From the NCBI GenBank assembly GCA_022578965.1, contig MU400572.1, positions 62,001 to 126,000 of the forward strand: 64,000 nt of DNA, given 5' to 3'. The position numbers and the translations under genes are program-made. Source of the DNA: Xylaria sp. FL1777. Lineage: Eukaryota; Ascomycota; Sordariomycetes; Xylariales; Xylariaceae. This document shows positions 38,391 to 50,047 of the stretch, piece after piece. The notes beneath the pieces were generated by a model. That model was not told the DNA's origin and ran no database searches. It saw nothing but the letters and a program-made list of their open reading frames with translations. Each line of letters starts with the position of its first letter. The first letter of the stretch is position 1.

Positions 38391-41300
38391 ATCAGTGTAG
38401 ATGTTGTTCAAAGTTGGCAAAATTAAAAGGAAGGCGCGCTGTAGGCTGTGGAAGACGAGGCACATATCTTGGAAATCCTTTTCTTAGTGTCTGATGCAGT
38501 GATATTCGTTTCTCTCACAGCCTACAAACAACATTGAGAGCATGCAAGGCTAGTGGAAAAGGTCATTTCTTGTATATGAGGACATATCAGTCTTGCCGTT
38601 TGCTTCTCATATCACTGTGTTGGGAACGACGGGGTCAAGACAAGTGGCAAACTAGCGCATCTACCTTGCGCACAGTCCTTGTCCAGTAGATAAATAAAGC
38701 ATATAGTCGTTAACGGGTATGAGGTTAAGCTTAAGCTAAAGAAGTACGTACTTGGAAAAATGCTCGTACCATGGCTATTATTTTCTATGACAAAGGGAAT
38801 GTCTTGTCTCAAGCGGCCAAGATATCGAGGCACCAATACCTATGGATACCTAAATGTAATGGGACGGTAAAGTTCAGCAGCAAATGAGAGGTTTAGGATG
38901 TACTAGGAGATGATAGTAAGTAGTTGTATTGGGAGTGGCTAGATTCGGCAATTAGATAGAAGAGAGTAGCACTCCCAACATATCATAGACAGCATACCAA
39001 TGAAGCCTCGCGTATAGAATGAGAAACTTTTCTGATGTTGCTATCACTTCTCAAATTTGAGTGATAGATAGCCGGAGAATCGAGCGGTCGCCTCCTGCTC
39101 CTCGACCTCAAGGTTATGTTCAAAGGATTCCAGCTAATACCCACGTCCACCACCAACGTTAATTGGAACTGATAACCTGCAAATATAGAACCAGCATTTA
39201 GATCAGAGTTTCTTCAGCCCATCCTAGACCTCAGCACATTCGTTTATGGAGTTCTAGATTTCAAAGGCTTCTAATAAACTGGTGTTTTCAATTCGATCGC
39301 TCCTGCCTCCCCCTTATGGTATCGGTCTCCCACGTCTTGGGATCTGCCATCGGGTTGGGCACCGTCGTGGGACTAGATGAGCTTCGGGATTTGGCAGAAC
39401 GTTTTATGACCATTAACTTCATTATTACCTGACACATATCAGATAATGTCCAACATATCTCTAGGTAGACATACCAGAAATAGACGCCAACTGCATAGCA
39501 GTCAGCCGAGACGCGACTAAATGATTCAAGTCACTCGCTGATGAATGTTCCCACATCCGTGAAGATGGATAGACGTCTAATGTCAGCTTATAAGGCAATG
39601 AGACTTAGGGGCTCAAGTTGAGAACGTGGTCATCAATTTCATGACGACTAGATGTTGTCGTATTGTGGGCATATATCTTGCCAGCTTAACTTAACATAGC
39701 ACCAGGAGATAGTCACTAGACGCGTCAGCGTTTCTGCCCGAAGGCGTAGTCCAGGGGACTTTGATAGAGAGTTGAGTAAGTTAAGCAACGGTACAGTGAT
39801 TTTCTATGCACTTACGAACTAGTGTTTGGACTAGAAACATGTTTGAGTACTATGTAACCCTTCAGCTAGTCATAGCTGTCTTGTCGTTGAAGATATATTC
39901 AAACCTCTTCATAAATATAACGAGATGCTCGGCTCCCTTGGCATCCCTAGTGAATGACTCGCGGGTCTTTGGCTTTTTGAGAATGTTTAATGGTTTCGCT
40001 TTTCGAGAGAGGGTGTAGCTTATTATAGAAGAGAGCCATGTTGACAACTGGGCCGAAATGTCACCATTGACTTGATGCTGTCTTCACTTTGAATGCCAGT
40101 GTACCTAATCCACAGAGAATTGGGAGATACCGTGCCATGATCTGCTCCAGCTTAAGCCAATTACCCCGTCGGCGTCAATGCATGATAATCTAGACTGCTC
40201 TTAGCTGTCGACATGCCTATTCACATAATGGATGGCAGATGCGTGAAGTTCTCGTCACTGAACGCATATACCAACAACACAAGTCGTTATTTATTAGAAA
40301 GTGAAAGCTTAGATCACGAAGTAAGTGCCCGTAGTGGTATATCACAAGGTGGCGAATGAATGCTGAGATGGGCCAATCAACTGATGAACACGTCAGTATA
40401 TTGGTGATGTCACCACTGGAGGCTGTCGGCTCAATATGCTAGATGTTTGCAATTTGGGTCTCAAGGACAACAATGAGAGGAATGGAATGAGATGAGTATA
40501 GGTACTAACCGGCAAACTAAAAGTTTCAACAAGATCTGATTGTCCTATAACGCATACACCTGACCATGGAATATATATCGGTCGCCTAGACTAGATACTC
40601 TATAGGAGCGGGAGTATAGTGGTGCAAGTTTCATTAACAGCCTTTACTTGTAAAGGGATACTAAAGGTCTAAGATGTTGCCTACTGCCTAGGTACCCGAC
40701 CCATAACTCTCTTGTGTATCACGGTTGTTTTCAGGAGAATCGATGAGGCGAAACCGACAGTTTGCAGTGTGTTTGCTACCTCGAAGCCACTGGAATTATA
40801 CTTCACTTTACGTATAATGCGCATTTAATTAATAGATTATGAAACTAGACCTCTGGTGGCCAGAGGTATGCAATTATAGATAATGTCATTATGCATATGC
40901 CTCAGGGGCACCAGGCTGACTTGGATCCCACTTTTCCTATCAATTTCCCCTGGACCTAAATTTCGGTACCTGCAGAAGCGCATTTGTTCTCCTTGGCCGG
41001 TAGGCCTTCTGTTATTCTACTAGTAAACCACATCCAAGTCTTTTAATGTTGCTAAGTTGTGCCTTTACATTTTTCTAGAAGTGTCGTAGGGCTAAATAAA
41101 GATGGCCCTATATGTGACCGCAACATACCACTGGCGGGGGATATTACATGTGATCCGCCTTGTGTACGTAGCGTGTACTCGGCACAAGTCGTGTGACTGC
41201 TGGTACACTAAAATTCAATATAGCCTCAACTCCTGACTCTCCTGTCTCTACCGTATGTGAGAAGTGACCAATCATTTTCACTGGTGGTGAGCTAATTTCC

Positions 41301-42009
41301 CTTGCAGACATTACCCGGGTTACAGAGACCCCTATTGGACGAACCCCTGCTCAGATCTCGCTGTACCTGCAGGAGACATGCAAAGCGTTTCCTATCCCTG
41401 TCCAATGCCACGGTCCGACGTTGCGCCCCAATTCTCCTGAGTTACCAACTCGTGCAACGTATCTCCTGTACAGTCAATTCGTATGTCTTGTAAACAGTAC
41501 CTACTCTTCAAAGCTGGCTAGATGGATGCTAACTACACTGCTGCACGAGGCACCTCTCCTTGATGGAGCATCATGCTCATTATGAATTCAATACGAAATA
41601 CTTATTATTTACTAGATACATTGAATTATGGTAATCCTATGGCCACGTTTCTTCGTATCTTCTTTAAGACAAAATTAATTAGTTGCCAGTACCCCCATGA
41701 AAAGACAACATTAATTGGGGTTATGCCGAAGGATTTCGAGCTGTCATGCGTCTACTCTGCGCCTAAAAACGCCTGGTGCTGCCATAATGCCCCTTTTTAG
41801 GCCTTCTATACCATGTCAGTACTTGCTTGATTAATCATTGCTAGCTTGAAAGAAATACAAAGCCAGATGTACAGGTATCAGTCTATAGGTAAAAGCAATG
41901 AAATACACTTATAAATGTAGTAAACTGTGGTCGCTAGTGTACCCAAGTAGATAAGACAACATTGAAGCAGGTAAGTGCTTTCCACTGTTTCGGTCTATTG
42001 ATGGGTCCA

Positions 42010-42071
42010 AGGTACCTAAACAGGTAGATAAGGTACCTAGTAGGGGGCTTACCTCCTTACCTTAGTAGGTA
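42010..42071. repeat. GGTACCTA repeat cluster
   Basis: Two GGTACCTA words, an AGGTAG word and further CCTTACCTTAGTAGGTAG sequence, about 400 bases upstream of the CCG-6-like gene. Confidence 0.65.
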
Positions 42072-42247
42072 GTGCGGTTTCTCGATTCATATGTACCTAC
42101 CTAGTGTAGCTACAATCAACCTATCGCTAGCCCCGCCACGGCCCACCCACACTCATCAAAGAGTCCAAAGCAGGCCCGCATTGGCTGCATCGGTACCTTG
42201 AAAGTGGCTGCCCAGCTCATGCTGGCTCTTTCATGTCGTGTATCTGT

Positions 42248-42254
42248 TATATAA
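42248..42254 (+). promoter_or_regulatory. TATA box of the CCG-6-like gene
   Basis: TATATAA lies 200 bases before the ATG and is followed directly by a long C/T-rich stretch (about 42255-42310). This arrangement marks highly expressed filamentous fungal promoters. Confidence 0.6.
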
Positions 42255-42447
42255 GCCCTCTTCTTGATGCACTCCTCCACTACTTTTTCCTTCTTCTCTC
42301 ACCCACCCACACTCATTCAGTGCAATAACCCTGACTTTATAGTCAATTTCATTCGTTGAACAGCATCTTTACCCAAGACCTAGCATCCATCTCAACTAAT
42401 TGACTCCTCACCCGAGTTCCTTAATCGACAACACAAAATCAGACAAA

Positions 42448-43113
42448 ATGAAGTTCGCTATTGTTGCTGCTGCCCTCGTCGCTGGCGTCTCTGCCAGCTA
42501 CCCTTCCTACTCGGCTGCCGCCAATGTGACCTACACCACCAAGGTCGTCACTGCGTACGAGACGTACTGCCCTGGTCCTACCCAGATCACCTACGGCACC
42601 AACACCTACACTGTCACTGAGGTATGGAGTCTTGCGAGTTTGGGTGTCCATGGTCTCGGACGGCGGTGTTGGGAAGGCTGAACACCTGAAATCCGAGAAA
42701 TGGTCACTATTCACTTTGAAGTTCGACAACTAATATGCTACAGGCCACCACCCTGACCATCACTGACTGCCCTTGCACTGTCAGCGTGCCCGTGTACACC
42801 ACCTCTTCTGTTGTCTGCTCCACCTGGTAAGATAATAAATCTTCTGGGAGATGGTCTTTTGTGTTGCTAATTATAAATCAGCTCCAGCAGCGCTCCCGCT
42901 TACCCGACCCTCAGCGCTCCTTCGTACCCAACCGCCAACAGCAGCACCGCCGCCGTCCCGGTTACCACTCCTGAAGTCCCTGCTACCGGTGGCTCTTACC
43001 CCACTGCCACTCCCAGCTCTTCGCCTATTCCCACAGCTGGTGCTGGAAAGATTGCTACTCTGTCCGGCGCCGCTTTTGCTGGTCTCATGGGTCTGGTTGC
43101 TTTCGCTCTCTAA
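42448..43113 (+). CDS. CCG-6-like GPI-anchored cell-wall protein
   Basis: Predicted 162-residue secreted protein. Exons are 42448-42621, 42744-42826 and 42882-43113. A signal peptide (MKFAIVAAALVAGVSA) is followed by a Cys-containing core: VVTAYETYCPGPTQITYG, TYTVTEATTLTITDCPC and a CSTC pair. The second half is Ser/Thr/Pro-rich and probably O-glycosylated. The end (GAGKIATLSGAAFAGLMG then VAFAL) is a typical GPI-attachment signal. The core matches what I know of Neurospora clock-controlled protein 6 and its relatives; these are wall or spore-surface proteins of unknown mechanism. The promoter has a TATA box and C/T tract suggesting strong expression. Splicing between E and ATT joins the conserved TVTEATTLTITDCPC motif exactly. 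Confidence 0.8.
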
Positions 43114-46100
43114 ATATAGAGCTCCTGGTTTTATCTTCGCGTCTATGACCTACGATTCTCTTATGCACTGATAATACCTAATCATGGGGGATGGTAGACA
43201 ATACCCAATTGGAAAGCAAAGGATCATGACGGCAAGCTAGCGGGAGTTGATTTGGAAGGGGAGTTTTCAATAGACCAGAGAGGATTTTAACATGGCATAT
43301 GGTTCTCTGCATCTCCACGGTGTCTTCTACTTGGTTATGCCTGTAGAAAATTTCTAATTCTTGTACTTTCTTGTCTCGGTGTTCAGGACAAAGACGACCA
43401 CAGGATACACAATGGACGATGTGTGCGGTGTCGAATGCGAGTTGGAATGGGATACCCTGATCGAATTTTTGAATATTTTGTTGCCCTCGTTCCACATGAG
43501 AAAGAAGGCTTCGCCTCGAATTTCGGAGACCTCTGGACAAATTCAAATCCCATTGCCACCCGCGTCGTTTTCATTCCCCCGACCAAGAATTTTGTTTTAT
43601 TCTTGTAAAAACTTCGGACTGTTGCATAACCACGACAACCAACTTGTGCGGCTGGATATATTTCTTGGCAGATGTTTTATTGGCCTCTTGAAAACTGCGC
43701 GTCTCTTAATATTTGCCCAGGTTTCTCGTACGGTACACTGGGTGTAATAGTGCAAAGCTAATCCAGACGATTTGAGACCAAGTTTTGGTCTGCCACACTA
43801 TTTGATGCCGAATTGATACGAGGTGACGCTGACAGGACTGAATAGAATGCGTACGCATGTGAGATGATTTAAACATGTTAACATTACACAATTTTATGCT
43901 TAAATCATAGCTTTCCTTATACGTCCGAGTCTATTGAGCGCCCAAGGATCACAGTTACACACATGCTTCTACCACGGTACGATATTTACTTAAGATAGCT
44001 GGTGCGAGTTCGTCCTTGCCATAAGGCAATCCGACATTGACGTGGTGGGTGATCACCGATTCATTCATACACGTACGCACACAGCTGCTGGTTTATTGGT
44101 CCAGTTATTCAATAGTTGTCAGCTTGATAGCCACGACATGTATTAATCTATTGGCCTGAGACCGTACTTACTCTTAATCTCGTATATCATGTCAGACAAC
44201 GAAATTGCCCTACTACTGTATGATAGTGATTTCTCAATAGTACGCAAGGCGTGGGTAGTGAGTCGTATGATCTGCTGCTGACCCGCCATCATTCGGTGGC
44301 AACTAGTATACCTAATCCGAGTTTTACCGGAGTTATATCCTGCGTAGACTCGTATCAGAAGCCGACTACACCTCTTACTCTCTGTAAGGATGCCAAGATT
44401 CAGGTGGTGGGTCGAGCATGATGTTTCTTTATGAGGGATTGATAACAAGAGATTGCAACATCAGTCGTGCTATATTACACAGTACTTAATTATACGCTAG
44501 GTCGTCATCTCCCTTTTCGTCGTTTACACCGATGTATATGTACTACGAGATACATACTGCCATGAGCTACAAAGTGCAACATGTCTTCACGCCACGCGGC
44601 GGTCTAGACCTGTTCTTACACATAAATGCTAGGTGTCTAAGACATGTGTTTTACTGAGATGCAGTGTACATATAATAGCACGCGTTTATGAACTACTTAA
44701 GCTTGTCATTAGACGGCTTATCTCGAACCTGTCTCAAAAATTTTACAACTAAGATTCGCCGTTGGGGTGTTACTAAACAGGAGCGTACCTAGTACTAATC
44801 TATCATCGCTTAGCGACTATGTACAATTAAGGTATCTAAAGATAGTCATATTGCGTCAAATGCGAGATAGGGGATATATTTCTTCGCTTTCAATACTTAG
44901 AATTGGAGATAGGATAGATATCGTACTTTTAATGTAGATTGAGTCCCGTATCCTCTGTATAGTGTCTAGGTGCCAGGTATTGAATACTCATCTATAAGGA
45001 CAACTCAGAAAGGGATTCTCGTTGCACAACGAATAGGCTGTCCCGTTTCCATTACTGAAAATTGCTAATCTCTCGGCTTGCCTACTGCCGCTGCTACCTG
45101 TGCGTATGTGGTCTGATATGCCCGCCCAGCTCCTTTCCCGGCACGTCAACCGGCAGCAGCGTTGGTCCTCACGTTACCATCTCCCGGCTTTCTAAAAACT
45201 TGAACATGGAAGCCCATGATTGAACCCAGTGTACCCGAAAAGAAAGGAATCGTTGGCTTCCTGTGAAAGTAATTCCAGTGTTTACTGTAGACCGTGAAGA
45301 CCTTAATTACGACGTTGCCCATGGAAAGGGAGTTAGATAACTAGCTAGACCAACCTACCAGCACAATTAAACCAATAGAGGTCTTCCTTAGCTGGTAGTG
45401 TTTTGTCTAGTATAATTTACCGTCATCTGAAAACATTTCGGTGTCAGTGTGGTATCAGAGAGTAGTCGTTATGTCAACAGGATCATAAGAAATTCACAGC
45501 TAAGTTTCTTAGCTTCTATTAACAGTTATCGGCAACTCACATGTACTAAAACCAAGGGGAATGCCATAGAGTAAGGGACTCTTAGCGCTATCAAAGTCTG
45601 ACAGAGCTTCGTCAACGTAGTCATCTGAATAATAGTGCTACAGGTACAATGACACAAGTAACTTGCTACCACCACAGCGTAAGTTACTCCTGTTCTCTCC
45701 TCCTGTCTTCTGATGACCATTCACTTAGGTCAATCAAACGATAATCTAGGGCTGCAGATTTGCACCTGGGGAATTTTGAGTAGAGTTCTAAGCAGTCAAT
45801 AGAAAAAATCTGCTGTAATTGCAACGCTTGAGACGTGTAGTGTGAATAGTATTTTCATCTCGCCTTGAACTGGTGTTGCGAACTTGTACGACACCACGAA
45901 AAAAATCAATCACTTCACCGAAAATGATCTGGCGAGAAATTGGGTCTTGGAGTCAAACGTAGATAGTTCCACGATGTAGTTCGGAATCAATGTCAATTTG
46001 CGCCAACCATGTCATGAACCGATCAAGGAGTCATGATTCAACGCCTATCTGATGGCCAATCTATTCCCGTGATCTTCCCATGATCTGCGTCATTTTGTCG

Positions 46101-46263
46101 CATCTCTCGAAGGTATGTTATTCGCCTATCAGCTAAACTTCCAAGCATTCAATCGTAAGGCATCCGACTCAGACAGCACAGATCATGGCTGGTCGAGGAA
46201 GTCCGTAAAATACGCTGAAATCCATTGCAAATTCCCCACCGATTGCTGATCTCCAACCCCTGC
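43114..46263. other. Gene-poor region between CCG-6-like and eS28 genes
   Basis: Two convergent genes flank 3.1 kb in which I find no supportable gene. Open frames at 43178-43747 on both strands are probably chance. The interval 43.9-45.9 kb is AT-leaning and featureless. Confidence 0.5.
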
Positions 46264-46616
46264 TTATCGCAGACGTCTCGCCTCTCTTTCGGATTCGAGT
46301 AGGCACAGGATGTCGTCCTCACGAACTATACAAAGATAGGTAGATTAGTATCCCTCCTTATTCCACTGCAGAGCGCGGAAGAGCGTATCGTGTAAGACTA
46401 GCGACATACCGGGTCCCTTGACGTTTCGGATGATCGAACGGGTCTGATCCTCGAGGAATTCGACGCGAACCTGGGTGACACCACCGCGAGAGCCTGTCGA
46501 TTGTTGTTAGCCTCCTCTCTCCGGGACCTTCAAAGGGCCAGAGGGCGTTGCTTCTTCGTACCGGTTCGGCCTAGGACACGGGTGACCTTGACGAGCTTGA
46601 CGGGTTGCTTATCCAT
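46264..46616 (-). CDS. RPS28: 40S ribosomal protein eS28
   Basis: Predicted 66-residue ribosomal protein of the small subunit, located at the mRNA exit side. Minus-strand exons are 46616-46562, 46493-46410 and 46325-46264. The protein opens [20 protein letters not shown], continues with [20 protein letters not shown] and [20 protein letters not shown], and ends ARRLR, matching eS28 throughout. Each exon alone is shorter than 30 codons, so the gene is easily missed by ORF scans. Yeast eS28 has 67 residues. Introns are 68 and 84 nt, in phase 1 both times. Confidence 0.96.
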
Positions 46617-47687
46617 TGTCGCACTTTGTATTGGCGGATTGGGAGTGTGATGGATTGGTCGTAGAGGCGAGGCGAGCGGTTGGTGGTGAGTGGTAGTGCC
46701 GATATGGTGGTTGATGAAGGAACTGGCAGATACACCCCACGATACAATGAGTGGACCCTGTCTCCTGCGAAAATAATTTTGGTGCGCACCAATTTGTATG
46801 CTGCTGGTGGACTTATCGGGTTGGCGAGCATGCACATGGTTTGATTGGTCCAGCGGGACTATCTTTTTTCCTGCCCTATCGATCTATCGAGGTCCCCATC
46901 TTAGACTTAAAAGCTCAGACCACTAATGACGAAACCATAAGTACTGTACATAGATAGATAAATAGGCTATTTGATCTCGACCCACCTCCACTCGAACCAC
47001 CGAGGTCCGCACTGCGGGGGCTCAACGAGAACAAAGATACCGTACCTTAGCTTCTGAGGGCGATTACCATTGCCTTGGTCAGAATCCGAACCAAGCAGAT
47101 ACACCTACCTGAGGATCAATTACCCGATAGCTGGTGCTGAGATCAGCTGACTGACTATTGCTGTATGCTCCAATCTATATTGTTACCAATACCTACTACC
47201 TACTTAGATAAGTGACGTACGTGACTTGACGTGGTTACTGATACCGGATCGTGTACCATATCTTCTCAACCCTGCTTATCCAGCATCACGAACTAGACTA
47301 TCTACCCATTGACAAACAATATTAGCAGAAGCTAGCTCTTGTTCCTATCTCCATATCCATCCTTCTGCATTATCAAGTCGACATGCGCATGCGCATGCGC
47401 ATATGCTAGAGAGCACCGAGGATATGCCATCGAACCACTCATTCGAGCGAATTGGTTCCGCTTCCGCTTCAGTGTAGCGTGGCGTTCCGTTGCATACTGT
47501 ATGCAGACAGGAATGCGGAGAAAGGTTACCGATGATCTGCACTGCGCAGCACAGGAACCTAGAGGTCGCCCTTGATAACGTATACTTAAAAGTCGCCCAG
47601 TCCGCCCCGTCTGTACTCAGCATTCCTAGGCCTCTTTCGCAAAATGATAATTCTCTCTCATTGTAATACGCATCACGCAGCGTGAAA
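46617..47687. other. Divergent promoter region between eS28 and the MFS transporter
   Basis: About 1.07 kb between two head-to-head genes. I see no further gene. It contains the alternating purine-pyrimidine tract at 47381-47406. Confidence 0.5.
47381..47406. repeat. GCGCAT repeat, alternating purine-pyrimidine
   Basis: Three ATGCGC units extended on both sides to 26 bases of strict purine-pyrimidine alternation. Such tracts can adopt Z-form or cruciform structure. It lies about 280 bases upstream of the MFS transporter gene. Confidence 0.8.
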
Positions 47688-49763
47688 ATGTCAGCAGATC
47701 AAGATACGAAATCATCGGGACAAGGCTCGGCCGAAAAGGCGATAGAGATTGACCGTGGATCTGATGTTCGCCAAGTTGAACGTATGCCGAATCATGTAGT
47801 TAATGACGATGCAGATGAGGCTTTGAAGCTTGTGGCTGCCCAGTATGAATTTCGAAGCTTTTGCAGCCCTGTCTTTCATGCTCTTGAGACATCGTTCTGA
47901 GCTTCACTATCTACAGCAATAACTAACCATTACAATAGCATAGGAGAAACAATCGTACTAAGCGCAGAAGAACAAAAAAAGCTATTGAGAAAGATTGACC
48001 TTCATATGATGCCTTTCCTATGCATCGTGTACGGTTTGAACTACTTGGACAAGACGACATTGTCTTATGCATCTGTAGTGGGATTCAAGGTGCGCTATCC
48101 TATACCCAGAGCCTTGATCACCAAATGCCGACAGCTAATAAACTCAGACTGATCTTAATTTAGGGGGTATGCTTACAGTCATGACCCCAGGCACCATAAA
48201 AGTGCTGCTCTAACGAGATATGACTTATAGTATCTGAGTATAACTGGGTTGCATCGATCTTTTACTTCGGATATCTGGTATGGGAATGGCCAACTAATCG
48301 ACTTCTTCAACGACTCCCTTTGGCTAAATATTCTGCATTTAATGTTATACTCTGGGGTTCGATCCTCGCTGTCACGGCTGCTGTAAAGGTAACATACACC
48401 TCTAATTGTATAATGGCAGCCAGTACTAATAATCTGATCAAGAACTTCCAAGGTGCTCTTGCTGTAAGATTCTTTCTCGGCGCTGCCGAAGCCGCGGTTA
48501 GCCCAGGTTTTGTCTTGTTTACCTCACAATGGTACACGACCCCTGAACAGGGCACCCGCGTGTCTTGGTGGTTCAGCTTCAACGGATGGGGTCAAATATT
48601 AGGTGGTCTCGTTGCATATGGTATTGCAACGGCACACGACTCTCTAACGATCAAAGGTTGGCAATTGATCTTCCTCGTTTTCGGATTGTTTACGGCCGTG
48701 ATGGGTGCCATGTTTCTATATTGGATGCCCGACAGCCAACTTAATGCACGGTTCTTGACGGAGCATGAGCGCCTCATGGCTGTCGAGCGCATACGCGTGA
48801 ATCAACAAGGAGTGGGAAACAAGCATTTCAAATGGTATCAATTTAAGGAGGCCCTCACTGATCCAATGATTTGGGGTTTCGTGCTCTTTTCCTTGTTTGC
48901 AAACATTCCAAACGGTAAGCATCTTCGGTCCTATGTCTAGCAACTGTTTAATGAGAATTTCGGTAGGCGGCATTACAAACTATTTTTCACAACTGATTGT
49001 CGCCTTTGGATTCACCCCTACCCAATCATTGCTGTTGGGTATACCAGGAGGGGCGGTTCAGGTTATTACGTTGATTACGTTTGGACATCTCGGACGTAAA
49101 TTCAACAACCGTATAGTGAGTCTTAGCAGTAAAATAAACCGATTCGCAGCACTCACGGTATAATAGTTGATTAATTCTAACGGACCTCTACTCTCGATTC
49201 TGGGATTATTCCTAATCCGTTTCCTCCCTACTGAGCTTAAAGGTGGACGACTCGCCGGTTACTACTTGTACTCTTCTGGATCAACTGGCTTCGTGTGTAT
49301 TCTCAGTCTTATCTCATCTAATATCGCGGGATGGACAAAGAAAACTACGGCTGCAGCCATGTACCTCATTGCGTATTGTGTGGGTAATGTAAGTGTACAG
49401 CTTTCGTCTAGTCTAAAGGCCGTCCATTCATTTCCCATCCCAATTTCTCCACTCCCTATGTTGCCCTTTAATTATCAGATCCCGGTGCATCACGTCGCCA
49501 GCTACGATACTTACAAGGGGTAGATTATCGGCCCGCAGGTCTTCCAGTCAGGCGATGCGCCCACGTACCACACTGCCATCACTGTTATATTGATAGCGTA
49601 TATCTTGGCCTACTTGACCATGATCTTTATCTACTTCTGGTGTAGACGGCAAAATACCATCAATTCTTCGGTTCGAGCGGCTCCTGGCTACACTAAGATC
49701 GAAGGTCAGGAGTTCATGGATCTCACAGACCGTGAAAATCCCGAGTTCAGATATGCGCTATGA
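47688..49763 (+). CDS. MFS transporter, Dal5/allantoate permease family
   Basis: Predicted 521-residue plasma-membrane transporter of the anion:cation symporter (Dal5/Tna1/Liz1) group. Eight exons: 47688-47842, 47939-48089, 48148-48166, 48231-48388, 48443-48914, 48967-49115, 49167-49388 and 49524-49763. A hydrophilic N-terminus of about 65 residues leads to AEEQKKLLRKIDLHMMPFL, the LNYLDKTTL segment and SIFYFGYLVWEWPTNRLLQR, all typical of the family. RFFLGAAEAAVSPGF and the cytoplasmic LGRKFNNR loop are also typical. About twelve membrane helices are expected. Dal5 relatives carry allantoate, ureidosuccinate, nicotinate, pantothenate or dipeptides; the substrate is unknown here. Exon 3 is only 19 nt. 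It converges on the ATP-grasp gene 284 bases away. Confidence 0.9.
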
Positions 49764-50047
49764 TCTCTTAAGCTGCATCGCACCTCTCCAATAGAAGGTC
49801 AAGGTCTCTGCTCCGGTTGTACGCAATAGTACCCAACGCATACCTGAAGTTCACTTCCATATAGCTCAAGTTAATTGAATTGAATTTGCAAACTCCTCTA
49901 TATAAAGTGATCCCTAGTACAGCCCCTGTAAAATGCTTACTATACCCGTCTATTGCAAGAACCAAACTCAAAGGCGTAGTTAACACCCAATGTCTATCAC
50001 TGTCTTCGTTCCCATATTTAAACTCGAAAGCCAGTATCGTTCTTTCT

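Larger units (their letters stand above)
37310..42447. other. Gene-poor region between divergent genes
   Basis: The left 0.8 kb is the upstream region of the zinc-knuckle gene, C/T-rich on the minus strand. TAGG/CCTA words are found at 38301-38390 and 42010-42071. Between 39 and 42 kb the sequence is AT-leaning with no supportable gene. The right end is the promoter of the CCG-6-like gene. Confidence 0.45.

Noticed and set aside
43178..43747. Overlapping 122- and 128-codon frames on both strands
   Set aside because: Both are open at the same place, neither has a motif or splice-compatible neighbours, and they lie directly after the CCG-6-like gene, probably in its 3' UTR.
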